From: Cupriavidus sp. MP-37
Lineage (GTDB): Bacteria; Pseudomonadota; Gammaproteobacteria; Burkholderiales; Burkholderiaceae
Direction of reading: 5' to 3'
DNA: 64,000 nucleotides
Assembly (NCBI RefSeq): GCF_020618415.1
Contig: NZ_CP085344.1
Location: forward strand, 620,001 to 684,000
Both the position numbers and the translations under genes were made by a program. Shown here one piece after another: positions 18,248 through 29,700 of this stretch. Position 1 is the stretch's first letter. Each line of letters starts with the position of its first letter. The notes below the pieces were generated by a model. That model did no database searches and was not told the DNA's origin. It worked only from the letters and a program-made list of their open reading frames with translations.

Positions 18248-18762
18248 GCGCGCGGATCGATGCCGCCGGCGGGGGCGGCGCGTTCCAGCTCCCGCCAGGC
18301 CAGGTAGAGCCGCGTATCGAACTCGAGCTGGTGGTAGCGCGGCTCCATGTATTCGCAGAGCCGGTAGAAGGCCTTGTCGTGCTCGCTTTCCTTCAGGTGG
18401 GCAAGCTCGTGCACGACGATCATGCGCAGGAACTCCGGCGGCGCCTCCTTGAACAGCGAGGCGACGCGGATCTCTTTCTTGGCCTTGAGCTTGCCGCCCT
18501 GCACGCGCGAGATCGCGGTATGCAGGCCGAGCGCGCGCTGGGCGGAATCCAGGCGCGCATCGAACCCCACCTTGTGCAGCGGCGGCGCGCTGCGCAGGTA
18601 TGCCTGCTTGAGGTCCGTGGTGTATTCGTACAGCGCGCGGTCGGTCTGCACGGTGTGGCGCCCCGGATAGCGGCGGGCAAGGTGGTCCCCGAGCCGGCCG
18701 GCGGCGACCAGTTCGCGCACCTGCTCCAGCACAGTAGGCGGATAGCCGCCCAGGAAGCGCAT
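18229..18762 (-). CDS. YgjP-like (M48/WLM group) metallopeptidase-fold protein
   Basis: A 177-residue protein of the DUF45/YgjP family with the zinc motif HELAHLKESEHDKAFY (HExxH plus a downstream His). Family members have a gluzincin-like metallopeptidase fold; E. coli YgjP has been reported as a nucleotide pyrophosphatase, so the activity is uncertain. I chose ATG 18762 because AAGGA lies a few bases upstream; GTG 18801 adds 13 residues without a ribosome site. It follows the zinc-ribbon gene on the same strand and overlaps the end of the GH114-like gene. Confidence 0.82.
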   Translation of the reverse strand: MRFLGGYPPTVLEQVRELVAAGRLGDHLARRYPGRHTVQTDRALYEYTTDLKQAYLRSAPPLHKVGFDARLDSAQRALGLHTAISRVQGGKLKAKKEIRVASLFKEAPPEFLRMIVVHELAHLKESEHDKAFYRLCEYMEPRYHQLEFDTRLYLAWRELERAAPAGGIDPRAQASQA

Positions 18763-18811
18763 CGGGTCCTTGCCGGCGGGACGCCAGGTCTCATTCACCA
18801 CGGCGGCCGGC

Positions 18812-19036
18812 TCAGTGGTGGTGGTGATGGTGGTGCATCCAGCTGTTGTCCAGCGAATTGACGAAGGACTCGACCGCGTCCTTGTCGCCGGTGGCGTGGC
18901 GCATCATCTCGCCGCACTTGCAGAAACCCTGGTACGGGGTGATGTGCGAGCACGCCGACGTCTTCTGCAGGTACAGCGTGACGGGTTTGGTGCACTTCTT
19001 GCACTTGAACTTCAGGGTCAGGGCGGGTTTGCTCAT
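18812..19036 (-). CDS. Small zinc-ribbon-like protein ending in seven histidines
   Basis: A 74-residue protein with CxxC (FKCKKC), a lone Cys and a CKC motif (GFCKCGEMM), which together look like a compact zinc ribbon, and a C-terminal run of seven His as its last residues. The natural poly-His tail should bind zinc, nickel or copper. ATG 19036 begins MSKPALTLKFK; a longer reading upstream has random composition. It lies upstream of the YgjP-like gene on the same strand, so the two metal-linked genes may be co-transcribed, and is divergent from ettA. No named family is recognised. Confidence 0.75.
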   Translation of the reverse strand: MSKPALTLKFKCKKCTKPVTLYLQKTSACSHITPYQGFCKCGEMMRHATGDKDAVESFVNSLDNSWMHHHHHHH

Positions 19037-19185
19037 GGCGATGGCTTGAAAAATCAGCGGAAAGACGAACCTGGGATTGTACCGGCGCAGGCCAAAGCTG
19101 GCCGGGCCCGGGCGGCGCGTCCCGGCGTGCCTGATACACTCCGCCATTCCCGCACCTACTCCAGCACCATCACCAACACGCACCC

Positions 19186-20853
<1,668 letters not shown>

Positions 20854-20927
20854 TGGGCTACGTTTTCGATGGAGTGCCGGACTGAGAGACCGCACGTTGC
20901 TGACTACCCTGACACACAGCGGGCTTG

Positions 20928-21035
20928 CTCCTCTCTCCCGCTTGCGGGAGAGGGGCAGGTGGTGAGGGCAGGCGCTGGCATACCACCGGCCAGGACTTCG
21001 TTATAGACGCCTGGCCCTCACCCCAACCCTACCCA
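20928..21035. repeat. Intergenic hairpin repeat, copy B (right arm interrupted)
   Basis: CTCTCTCCCGC-TT-GCGGGAGAGGGG, then GTGAGGGCAGGCGCTGGCATACC, GGACTTCGTT and GGCCCTCACCCCAACCCT as in copy A, but the right hairpin expected after CCAACCCT is replaced by unrelated sequence. A matching half hairpin appears about 195 bases later at 21228-21251. Confidence 0.8.
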
Positions 21036-21090
21036 GGAACCGTTGCTAACCCATTGATTCTGCTAGTACCGCCAAAGAATCAAATGCCAC

Positions 21091-21182
21091 CGTCATTCCC
21101 GCGAAGGCGGGAATCCAGCGTCTTAAAAGTCCCCCTTCGGGGGACAGAAAGCCACTGGGTCCCCGCCTTCGCGGGGACGACG
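21091..21182. repeat. Palindromic REP/MITE-like element
   Basis: Ends CGTCATTCCCGCGAAGGCGG (continuing GAATCCA) and TGGGTCCCCGCCTTCGCGGGGACGACG are imperfect inverted copies; each end is itself a hairpin (CCCGCGAAGGCGGG type) and a small hairpin with CCCCC/GGGGG lies in the middle (21128-21145). Such elements are common non-coding mobile repeats in proteobacteria. No coding capacity. Confidence 0.75.
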
Positions 21183-21227
21183 CCCCGGTTCGTGGCAGCA
21201 AGTCGGCAAGTGCAAGACGTGCGTTGA

Positions 21228-21251
21228 TCTCTCCCGCAAGCGGGAGAGGGA
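21228..21251. repeat. Lone hairpin of the intergenic repeat family
   Basis: TCTCTCCCGC-AA-GCGGGAGAGGGA, matching the terminal hairpin of copies A and E. It probably is the displaced right arm of copy B. Confidence 0.65.
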
Positions 21252-21292
21252 GCACACAGGTGGCACTTCCAGACCGAGGCGCCGCCACATGC

Positions 21293-21323
21293 AAAGCCCC
21301 GACTCAGTTGAGCGGGGCTTTTT
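21293..21323. terminator. Rho-independent terminator, probably bidirectional
   Basis: Stem AAAGCCCCG / CGGGGCTTT extended inward by CTCA/TGAG, with five T after it on the plus strand. It lies 25 bases past the stop of the minus-strand metallophosphoesterase gene and about 440 bases past ettA, so it could serve either side. Confidence 0.75.
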
Positions 21324-21347
21324 GCTTTGCTTCAGCGGCAACCATGC

Positions 21348-22493
21348 CTACCCCCGCACCAACCTCACCCGCGTAATCTCCGACGGCGCCCCGAACCGCT
21401 TCGGCGGTCCCCAATAGCCGGTGCCGCGGCTGATATAGACCCACAGCGAACCATGCCGCACCAGCCCCGCGGTGTACGGCTGCTGCATCGGCACGAACAG
21501 GTTCCAAGGCCAGAACTGGCCGCCATGGGTATGTCCCGACAGTTGCAAATCGAAACCGGCTTGCGCCGCCGCGGGCGCGGTGCGGGGCTGGTGGGCCAGC
21601 AGCACGCGCACGCCGGCGTCGGCGGGGGCGCCGGCGATGGCGCGCTGCGGGTCGCTGCGGTGGCTGTCGTGGAAGCGGCCGGCGGAGTAGTCGGTCACGC
21701 CGCCCAGCACCAGCGCGGCGCCGTCATGCTGCAGCACCACGTGCTCGTTCATCAGCACGCGCAGGCCCAGCCGGCGCAGTTCGTCGATCCACGGCTGCGC
21801 GCCGGCGTAGTACTCGTGGTTGCCGGTGACGAAGTAGGCGCCGTGGCGCGCGCGCAGCCGGGCCAGCGGCGCGGTGTGGGCGGACAGCTCGGGCACGGTG
21901 CCGTCGACGAGGTCGCCGGTGATGGCGACGGCATCGGCCTGCAGGCTGTTGACGCGCTCGACGATGCGCTCTAGGTAAGGCCGCTTGATGGTGGGACCGA
22001 CATGGATGTCGCTGATCTGGGCGATGGTGAAGCCATGCAGCGCCTCCGGCAGGCCGCGCACCGGGACGTCGACCTCAACCACGCGCGCCAGCCGGCGCGC
22101 GTTGACATAACCCGCCAGCGTGACCAGCAAGGCCAGCAGCGGCACCGCCACGGCGCTGCCGGCGGCGAGTCCGGGCGCACGCCAGCCGAGCAGCTGCCCC
22201 GCCAGCCAGGCGGCGGCGAACGCCACGTCGCGGACCAGCGTCAGCACCAGCAGCGATGAGAAGAAGCCCATGGCGAGCATGCCGATCCACGACACCAGGT
22301 CCGACCACGGCTGGCTGACGCGCCGGGCCAGCAGTCCGGCCGGCAGCAGGGCGCAGGACAGGGCCAGCCAGACCACTGCCAAGGCCTTGACCGCCACCGG
22401 CACCGGCATCGCCGGCAACAGGCGCAGCCCGATATAGCCATGCAGCAGCGCCGTGATGAGGGCCGCGGTCAGGATGGTGGTGCGTGGGGGCAT
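21348..22493 (-). CDS. Membrane-anchored metallophosphoesterase (YkuE/YaeI-like)
   Basis: A 381-residue protein with four hydrophobic segments in the first 140 residues and a calcineurin-like phosphoesterase domain after that. Metal and catalytic motifs are in order: ISDIHVGP near residue 160, TGDLVDG, VTGNHEYY, LLAHQP and SGHTHGGQFW near 317. Related proteins act on phospholipids or UDP-diacylglucosamine-like substrates at the membrane; the actual substrate is not known. The ATG at 22493 has no clear ribosome site but is the first Met before the first hydrophobic helix. A terminator follows the stop. Confidence 0.88.
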   Translation of the reverse strand: MPPRTTILTAALITALLHGYIGLRLLPAMPVPVAVKALAVVWLALSCALLPAGLLARRVSQPWSDLVSWIGMLAMGFFSSLLVLTLVRDVAFAAAWLAGQLLGWRAPGLAAGSAVAVPLLALLVTLAGYVNARRLARVVEVDVPVRGLPEALHGFTIAQISDIHVGPTIKRPYLERIVERVNSLQADAVAITGDLVDGTVPELSAHTAPLARLRARHGAYFVTGNHEYYAGAQPWIDELRRLGLRVLMNEHVVLQHDGAALVLGGVTDYSAGRFHDSHRSDPQRAIAGAPADAGVRVLLAHQPRTAPAAAQAGFDLQLSGHTHGGQFWPWNLFVPMQQPYTAGLVRHGSLWVYISRGTGYWGPPKRFGAPSEITRVRLVRG

Positions 22494-22862
22494 GGGGCAG
22501 GGGCCGGGATGGAGTGTTCAGAGATGAGGGCCGCGGCGGCCGGCTTCAAGGGCCGGGACGGTGGCACCGGGCCATGCAAGATGCACACCCGCTGCGCCCG
22601 CGCGCGCCGCAACGGCGCATTGCGGCTTGACGCCGCCTCGCCGCGGCCCAATGCCTGTCTTATTGGGACGATCCGCGCGTCCTTCGGGGCGGGCGGCTGA
22701 TCTGTCCGTTTTCTGGCGGATCCTGAATGTTTTCGAATCGGATTGTTCCCATTGACGGGCTAATCTAGATTCGCGAAATGGGCCGCCTGTTGTGCAGCAT
22801 GGTGCCCGCGAGTGCCGGCCGGCTGGCCAGCCGGCGCAGGCGGCGCCCTCCCGGAGAAACCC
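22494..22862. other. Divergent promoter region
   Basis: About 370 bases between two divergent genes. The half nearest 22863 is visibly AT-richer (22715-22775), as expected for a promoter, but I cannot pick a well-spaced -35/-10 pair. No repeat copy or convincing small gene is seen. Confidence 0.55.
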
Positions 22863-25286
22863 ATGTCGTTTCGGTTAAAGCAGACCAGCGCGCTGATCGC
22901 GGCGGCCTGGCTGGCGCTGGCCCCGTTCGCGCCCCAGGCCGCCACGCCGCCCAAGTCGTCGTCTTCGTCGGCGGCGGCCGCGGCACCGCTGACCTGGCCG
23001 CGCAACTTTGATACGGCCGCCGACCATGTCGAGCTGTACCAGCCCCAGATCGAGACCTGGGAGGGCAACCGACTGTCCGGGCGCGCCGCGGTGGCGGTGG
23101 GCGACAAGGCGGCCTCGCCGACCTACGGCGTGGTCCATTTTTCTGCCACCGGCGATATCGACAAGCCGTCCGGGCTGGTGCAACTGAGCCGCATCACGGT
23201 CGACAGCGTCGAGGTCCCCACCCGCCCCGACGCCGCCGACCGCGTGCGCCAGGCACTGGTATCGCGCCTGCCGGCCAACGGGCTGACGGTGCCGCTGGAC
23301 CAGCTGCAGGCCAGCTATGCCGTATCGCAGCAACTGGCGCAAGCCGGCCGCGTCGCGGTGCGCAATGACGCGCCGCAGATCCTGTTCGCCACCACGCCGA
23401 CGCTGCTGGTGCTGGTCGATGGCGAGCCCGCCTGGCGCACCGTGCCGGGCACTTCGTACGAACGCGCGCTGAACAGCCGCGCGCTGCTGCTGCGCGCGCC
23501 GGGCGGCGAGCTGTTCCTGAAGGCGGCCGGCTACTGGTATCGCTCGGAATCCGCCGGCGGCGCCTGGGAGGCGGTGGCGACGGTGCCCCAGGCGCTGGAA
23601 AGCGCCGCCGGCAAGGCGGCGGCCGGCATGAAGCCCGATGCGATGCTGCCCGCCGACGGCAAGCGGCCGGCGCGGGCCCCGGCGATCCTGTTCGCCACGC
23701 AGCCGACCGAGCTGGTGGTGACCAGCGGCGCGCCGCAGATGGCGCCGGTCAGCGGGGTCAGCCTGCTGACCATGGCCAATGCCGACCACGCGGTCTTTGT
23801 CGATCCAGCCGCCAACCAGTATTACGTGCTGGTCTCGGGGCGCTGGTTCCGCGCGCCGATGCTGACCGGGCCGTGGCAGTACGTGCCTGGCAGCCAGCTG
23901 CCGGCGGACTTCGCGCGCATTCCGCCGACCGATCCCAAGGCCAATGTGCTGGTCTCCGTGCCCGGCACGCCGCAGGCGCGCGAGGCCGAGATCGCCGCCA
24001 CCATCCCGCAGACCGCCACGGTGTCGCGCAGCAAGGCCAGCCTGACGGTCACGTATGACGGCGCGCCGCGCTTCGTGCCGATCACCGGCACCTCGCTCAG
24101 CTATGCGGTCAATACCGGCACGCCGGTGATCGAGGTCGACGCCAGCCATTACTACGCGGTGGCCAACGGCGTCTGGTTTGCCGCGCCGGCGCCGACGGGC
24201 CCCTGGCAGGTCGCGACCGAGGTGCCGTCCGCCATCTACACCATCCCGCCGACCTCGCCGGTGTACTACGTCACCTATGTGCGCATCTACGCCGTCACGC
24301 CACAGACCGTGGTGGTGGGCTACACCCCGGGCTACATGGGGGTGGTGGTAAGCGCCGACGGCACCGTGGTCTATGGCACCGGCTATGTCTATCCGCCCTA
24401 CGTGGGCGCGGTCTACTACGGCTATCCGGCCACCTACGGCTACGGCGCGGGCTTCGGCATCGGCCTGGCCGAGGGCTTCGCCTTCGGCTTCGCCGCGGGC
24501 GCATTCTGGGGCGCGGCGTCGCCATACTGGGGCCCGTACTGGTGGGGCGGCCCTTATAACTGGAACTACGTCAACGTCAACCAGGCCAATTTCTACGGCC
24601 GCTGGGGCCAGGGCACGGTGACCCACGCGCAGGGCTGGAATGCCTGGACCGGCACCGAGTGGCGCGGTACCGCGGGCGCCGGCTACAACCCCGCCACCGG
24701 CGCGCGCTACCAGGGCAGCCGCGGCGCCGCCTTCAACCCGTATTCCGGCGACTACGCGGCCGGCCGCCAGGGCAGCTTCGCCAACCCGTCGACCGGGCGC
24801 GAAGGCGCGGCGCGCGGTGGCGTGGCCGGCAACACCTACAGCGGCGACTATGCGGCAGGACGGCAGGCCGCCGGCTACAACGCGCAGACCGGCCGCGTCG
24901 GCGCGGCCGAGGCCGGCATTGCCGGCAATACCCAGACCGGCCAGCACACCGCCGGCAGCCGCGGCTTTGTCGCCAACCCCGGCAAGGACAACGCGGTGGT
25001 GTGGAACAACGGCAATGTGTATGCCGGGCACGACGGCTCGGTCTACCAGCACACCGACAACGGCTGGCAGAAGCACACCCCCGGCGGATGGGAGCCGGTG
25101 CAGCCGGGCAACGACGCCACCGCCAGGCTGGAGCAACAGCGCCAGGCACGCGAGACCGGCCAGCAGCGCCTGCAGGGCATGGCGGGAGCCTGGCAGGGGC
25201 GCGGCCTTGGCGGCGCTGGTGGAGGATTCGCCGGTCGCGCCGGGGGTTTCCGCGGCGGCGGTTTCCATGGCGGCTTTCGCCGCTAA
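22863..25286 (+). CDS. Large secreted protein with xGPW repeats and Gly/Tyr-rich C-terminus
   Basis: An 807-residue protein with a Sec signal peptide (MSFRLKQTSALIAAAWLALA, cleavage near APQAA). After an N-terminal domain there are three related modules with the pattern ILFAT-P-T-L-V ... YY/YW ... GxWFxAxxxxGPW, at roughly residues 170-245, 275-345 and 395-465. Then follow a strongly hydrophobic Gly/Tyr segment (about 515-575) and a C-terminal region built of NPxTGxxYxGSRG / SGDYAAGRQ repeats ending in GGFRGGGFHGGF. Similar proteins in this group are often labelled carbohydrate-binding family V/XII; I cannot confirm binding. ATG 22863 follows CGGAGAAA. Likely an envelope or surface protein. 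Confidence 0.75.
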   Translation: MSFRLKQTSALIAAAWLALAPFAPQAATPPKSSSSSAAAAAPLTWPRNFDTAADHVELYQPQIETWEGNRLSGRAAVAVGDKAASPTYGVVHFSATGDIDKPSGLVQLSRITVDSVEVPTRPDAADRVRQALVSRLPANGLTVPLDQLQASYAVSQQLAQAGRVAVRNDAPQILFATTPTLLVLVDGEPAWRTVPGTSYERALNSRALLLRAPGGELFLKAAGYWYRSESAGGAWEAVATVPQALESAAGKAAAGMKPDAMLPADGKRPARAPAILFATQPTELVVTSGAPQMAPVSGVSLLTMANADHAVFVDPAANQYYVLVSGRWFRAPMLTGPWQYVPGSQLPADFARIPPTDPKANVLVSVPGTPQAREAEIAATIPQTATVSRSKASLTVTYDGAPRFVPITGTSLSYAVNTGTPVIEVDASHYYAVANGVWFAAPAPTGPWQVATEVPSAIYTIPPTSPVYYVTYVRIYAVTPQTVVVGYTPGYMGVVVSADGTVVYGTGYVYPPYVGAVYYGYPATYGYGAGFGIGLAEGFAFGFAAGAFWGAASPYWGPYWWGGPYNWNYVNVNQANFYGRWGQGTVTHAQGWNAWTGTEWRGTAGAGYNPATGARYQGSRGAAFNPYSGDYAAGRQGSFANPSTGREGAARGGVAGNTYSGDYAAGRQAAGYNAQTGRVGAAEAGIAGNTQTGQHTAGSRGFVANPGKDNAVVWNNGNVYAGHDGSVYQHTDNGWQKHTPGGWEPVQPGNDATARLEQQRQARETGQQRLQGMAGAWQGRGLGGAGGGFAGRAGGFRGGGFHGGFRR

Positions 25287-25503
25287 AGCTACGGCATCAG
25301 GCTACGGCAGCAGCGCGCTGACAGGGCGCTTTCGAAAGCAGTAAAGACGTCGACAAAAGAATTGAATTGGCGCGCGGCCGGGCCGGGCCTTACCCTGCCG
25401 GAGAGAAGGGGAGCGCGGCCGGCGGACCGGTGCGGCGTAACATGGCCGGCCACGGCGTCCGCCCGCAGCCATCGCATGCATAACCATGGCGGGAGAGGGA
25501 TCC

Positions 25504-26736
25504 GTGAATACTGCATTCCATTGGCGCGGTGCGCTCTGGCTGGCCTGCGCCATGACGCTGGCCGCCTGCGGCAACGACAAGCCGGCAGCGCATGCGCCAC
25601 CGGCAGCCGAAGTCACCGTGATGACCGTGGCGCTGCGCGACGTCCCCATCGTCTACGACTTTGTCGGCCAGACCCAGAGCTCGCAGCAGGTGGAGATCCG
25701 CGCCCGGGTCAATGGCTTTCTTGACCAGCGCGTCTATACCGAAGGCGCCGTGGTCAAGGCCGGCCAGACCATGTTCCTGATGGATCCCAAGCCGTTTGCC
25801 GCGGCGCTGGACGCGGCCAACGCCGAGCTGGCGCAGCAGGTGGCGCGGCTCAAAACCGCCAACGCCGACCTGGCGCGGGTACGCCCGCTGGCCGAGCGCA
25901 ACGCGTTGAGCCAGCGCGACCTGGACGACGCGACCGGCAAGCAGCAGTCCGCCGCGGCCGCGGTCGAGGCGGCCCGGGCCAACGTTACCAACGCCAAGCT
26001 CAACCTGGGCTACACCACCATCAAGTCGCCGGTCACCGGCGTGTCCAGCTTTGCCAAGAAGCAGGCAGGCAGCTATATCGATCCTTCCAACAGCCTGCTG
26101 ACCTACGTCGCCAAGCTCGACCCGATGTGGGTCAACTTCAGCCTGTCGGAAAACGAGGTGTTGACCGCGCGCACCGGGCAGGAATCCGGCGCGCTCAGGT
26201 TCCCGGCGCAGGGCGCGTTCGACGTGGTGATCGTGCTGGCCGACGGCAGCCAGTTCCCGCATCACGGCAAGATCACCTTTGCCGATGCCGCCTTCAACGC
26301 GGAAACCGGCACCTACATGATCCGCGCCGAGGTTGCCAATCCCGAAGGCACGCTGCGCCCCGGCCAGTTCGTGCGCGTGAAGCTGCATGGCGCCGAGCGC
26401 AGGCAGGCCATCGCGGTGCCGCAGGAAGCCATCATCCAGGGTCCGCGCGGCCAGCAGGTGTGGGTGGTGGGTCCCGACAACAAGGTGCAGCAGCGCGTGG
26501 TCGAGGCCGGTCAGTGGAGCGGCGACAACTGGATCGTCAGCACCGGCCTGAAGGCCGGTGAGCGCGTGGTGGTCAGCGGCATGCTGCGGCTCGCGCCGGG
26601 TGCTCCGGTGCGGCCGGTGGAAGCCACCGCGGCGCGGCCGGCGCCCGCTGCCGCGTCCGGCCCGGCCGCTGCAGCCGCGGCAGCCGCGCCGCCACCCCAG
26701 CCCCAGGCTGCCGCCGGCGCCGGGGGCAAGCCATGA
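25504..26736 (+). CDS. RND efflux periplasmic adaptor (membrane fusion) lipoprotein
   Basis: A 410-residue AcrA/MexA-type adaptor that links the inner-membrane pump to the outer-membrane channel. The start GTG 25504 has GAGAGGG just upstream; an ATG at 25486 adds six residues. Lipobox LAAC near residue 22, then a lipoyl/barrel-sandwich half (IRARVNGFLDQRVYTEGAVVKAGQ), a helical hairpin (about 95-165), the second lipoyl half (YTTIKSPVTGVSS) and beta-barrel. An Ala/Pro-rich tail ends the protein. Its stop overlaps the ATG of the pump gene. Confidence 0.95.
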   Translation: MNTAFHWRGALWLACAMTLAACGNDKPAAHAPPAAEVTVMTVALRDVPIVYDFVGQTQSSQQVEIRARVNGFLDQRVYTEGAVVKAGQTMFLMDPKPFAAALDAANAELAQQVARLKTANADLARVRPLAERNALSQRDLDDATGKQQSAAAAVEAARANVTNAKLNLGYTTIKSPVTGVSSFAKKQAGSYIDPSNSLLTYVAKLDPMWVNFSLSENEVLTARTGQESGALRFPAQGAFDVVIVLADGSQFPHHGKITFADAAFNAETGTYMIRAEVANPEGTLRPGQFVRVKLHGAERRQAIAVPQEAIIQGPRGQQVWVVGPDNKVQQRVVEAGQWSGDNWIVSTGLKAGERVVVSGMLRLAPGAPVRPVEATAARPAPAAASGPAAAAAAAAPPPQPQAAAGAGGKP

Positions 26737-29700
26737 AGCTATCCCATTTCTTTATCGACCGGCCGATCTTTGCCTCGGTGCTGTCCATCATCATCGTGGT
26801 GGGCGGCCTGGTGGCGCTGACCAGGCTGCCGATCGCCCAGTTCCCCGAGATCACGCCGCCGTCGATCACGGTCAGCACCAAGTATCCGGGCGCCAGCGCC
26901 GAGGTGGTGGCGCAGAACGTGGCCGCGCCGATCGAGCAGCAGGTCAACGGCGCCGACAACATGATGTACATGAACTCGTCGAGTTCCTCCACCGGGGACA
27001 TGACGCTGAACGTGTATTTCGAGATCGGCACCGACCCGCAGCTGGCGCAGGTGGACGTGCAGAACCGCGTCAACCTGGCGCTGCCGACGCTGCCGGATGC
27101 GGTCACGTCGCAGGGCGTGTCGGTGCAGAAGCGGTCATCGGCGTTCATGATGGTGATCGCGCTGTATTCGCCGGACAACAGCTACGACCAGACCTTTGTC
27201 GGCAACTACGCCAACATCTATGTGCTGGATGCGCTCAAGCGCATTCCCGGCGCCAACCAGGCGTCGATCTTCGGCAGCCCCGACTACGCCATGCGCATCT
27301 GGCTGCGGCCGGACCGGATGGCGTCGCTCGGCATCACCGTGGAAGACGTCAAGAACGCGGTCAGCGCGCAGAACCAGCAGTATTCCGCCGGGCGCATCGG
27401 CCAGTCGCCCACCGACGGCGAGGTCAAGCTGACCTTCCCGATCGCCACCAAGGGCCGCATGACCGAGCCCGCCGAGTTCGAGAACATGATCCTGCGCGCG
27501 CAGTCCGGCGATGCCGCGCTGGTGCGGCTGAAGGACGTGGGCCGGGTCGAGCTGGGCCAGAAGGACTACTCGCTGCGCAGCCGCTACAAGGGCAAGACCG
27601 CGACGCTGATGGCGGTCTACCAGCAGCCCGGCGCCAATGCGCTGGACGTGGCCAAGCAGGTGCGCGGCACGCTGGCCGAGCTGAAGAAGTCGTTCCCGCC
27701 CGGCCTGGAGTATGAGGTGGCGCTGGACACCACCGAGTTCGTGCAGGAGTCGATCGGCGAGGTGGTGCACACGCTGCGCGACGCGGTGATCCTGGTGATC
27801 CTGGTGGTGTACCTGTTCCTGCAGAGCTTCCGCGCCACGCTGGTGCCGATCCTGGCGGTGCCAGTGTCAATTATCGGCGCCTTTGTCGGCATGAGCATGT
27901 TCGGTTTCTCGGTCAACATGCTGACGCTGTTCGGCATGGTGCTGGCGATCGGCATCGTGGTCGACGACGCGATCGTGGTGATCGAGAACGTCGAGCGCAA
28001 CATGACCGAGTTCAACCTGCCGCCCAAGGAGGCCGCCAAGCGCGCCATGGACGAGGTCAGCGGGCCGGTGGTGGCGATCGTGCTGGTGCTGCTGGCGGTG
28101 TTTATCCCGGTGGCGTTCCTGTCGGGCATCACCGGCCAGCTGTACAAGCAGTTCGCGGTGACGCTGGCGGTGTCGGTGGTGCTGTCCGGCGTGGTCGCGC
28201 TGACGCTGTCGCCGGCGCTGGCGGCGATCCTGCTCAAGCCCGGCGAGCAGAAGAAAAACCGCTTCTTCCGCTGGTTCAACGCCAGGTTCGACCGCCTGAT
28301 CGAGCGCTATGACGCCGCCAACCGGGCGGTGATCCGGCGCACGGTGGTGTCGCTGGGGGTGATCGTGGCGATGCTGGCGGCGATCGGGCTGATGTTCGCG
28401 CGCATCCCGTCGTCGTTCCTGCCGGTGGAGGACCAGGGCTATCTGCTGGGCGCGGTGATCATGCCGGATGCGGCCAGCCTGGACCGCACCCAGGCGCTGT
28501 CGCGCCGCGCCGAGGACTGGTTCTCCAAACAGCCGGGCGTGGCCGCGGTGGCGGCGCCGACCGGCTTCAGCCTGATCGATTCGCAGAACAAGTCCAACGC
28601 CGGCACGCTCTTTGTCTCGCTCAAGGGCTTCAGCGAGCGCGGCGACGGCGAAAGCGCGGCCGACCTGATCGCCAACGCAAAGAAGGAGTTTTCCACCTAC
28701 CAGGAGGGCGTGGTGATACCGATCAACCCGCCTTCGATTCCGGGCCTGGGCAGCACCGGCGGCTTCGAGTTCTGGCTGCAGAGCACCGGCGACGGCACCT
28801 ACCAGCAACTGGAGGCCAGGGTGCGCGCGTTCATCGCCAAGGCGCACGAGCGGCCCGAGCTGACCGGCGTGAATTCCACCATCAACACCCGTTCGCGCCA
28901 GCTGATGGTGGAGGTGGACCGCGAGCGCTCCGAGACCCAGGGCGTGCCGGTGGAGCAGGTCTACTCGGCGCTGCAGACCATGTTCGGGTCGCTCTACGTC
29001 AGCCAGTTCCCGAAGAACAGCCGGCTGTTCCAGGTGATCCTGCAGGCCGAGCCGGACTACCGCTCGCGCCCGGAGGATATCGACAAGGTCTACGTGCGCA
29101 ACCGCAACGGCGAGATGGTGCCGATCAAGGCGGTCACCACCGTGAAGTACGTGCCCGGGGCCGACATCGTCACGCGCTTCAACAACTTCCCGGCCGCCAA
29201 GATCATGGGCGACGCCGCGCCTGGCTACAGCTCGGGCCAGGCGCTGCAGGCGATGGAAGACATCGCCAGGGAAGTGCTGGGCGAAGGCTACAGCTTCTCC
29301 TGGAGCGGCCAGGCGTACGAGGAAAAGACCGCGGGCTCGACCGCGGTCTATGTCTTTGCCTTTGCCTTGCTGATGGTGTTCCTGATCCTGGCGGCGCAAT
29401 ACGAGAAGTGGTCGTTGCCGATCGGCGTGCTGCTGGCGGTGCCGTTCGCGCTGTTTGGCGCGCTGCTGGCGATCCTGATGCGCGGCATGCAGAACGACGT
29501 GTACTTCCAGATCGGCCTGACGGTGCTGATTGCGCTGGCGGCCAAGAACGCCATCCTGATCTTCGAGTTCGCGGTGGAGATGCGCCACAAGGAAGGCCTC
29601 AGTGCCTACGACGCCGCGCTGCACGCGGCCAGGTTGCGGCTGCGGCCGATCATCATGACCTCGCTGGCATTTATCCTGGGCTGCGTGCCGCTGGCGATTG

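Larger units (their letters stand above)
20854..21347. other. Intergenic repeat cluster downstream of ettA
   Basis: Nearly 500 bases with no gene. From left to right: hairpin repeat copy B with a damaged right end (20928-21035), about 55 bases of unclassified sequence, a 92-base inverted-repeat element (21091-21182), a lone CTCTCCCGC/GCGGGAGAGGG hairpin (21228-21251) and a strong terminator (21293-21323). The layout suggests repeat-into-repeat insertion. Confidence 0.75.

Noticed and set aside
18790-18845. Repetitive GTGGTGGTGATGG tract as a microsatellite or regulatory repeat
   Set aside because: It is the antisense of seven His codons at the end of the zinc-ribbon gene.
20925-21294. Short open frames and possible small RNA genes among the repeats after ettA
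   Set aside because: Their translations are made of repeat DNA; hairpins are explained by the repeat families and the terminator. No tRNA-like fold was found.
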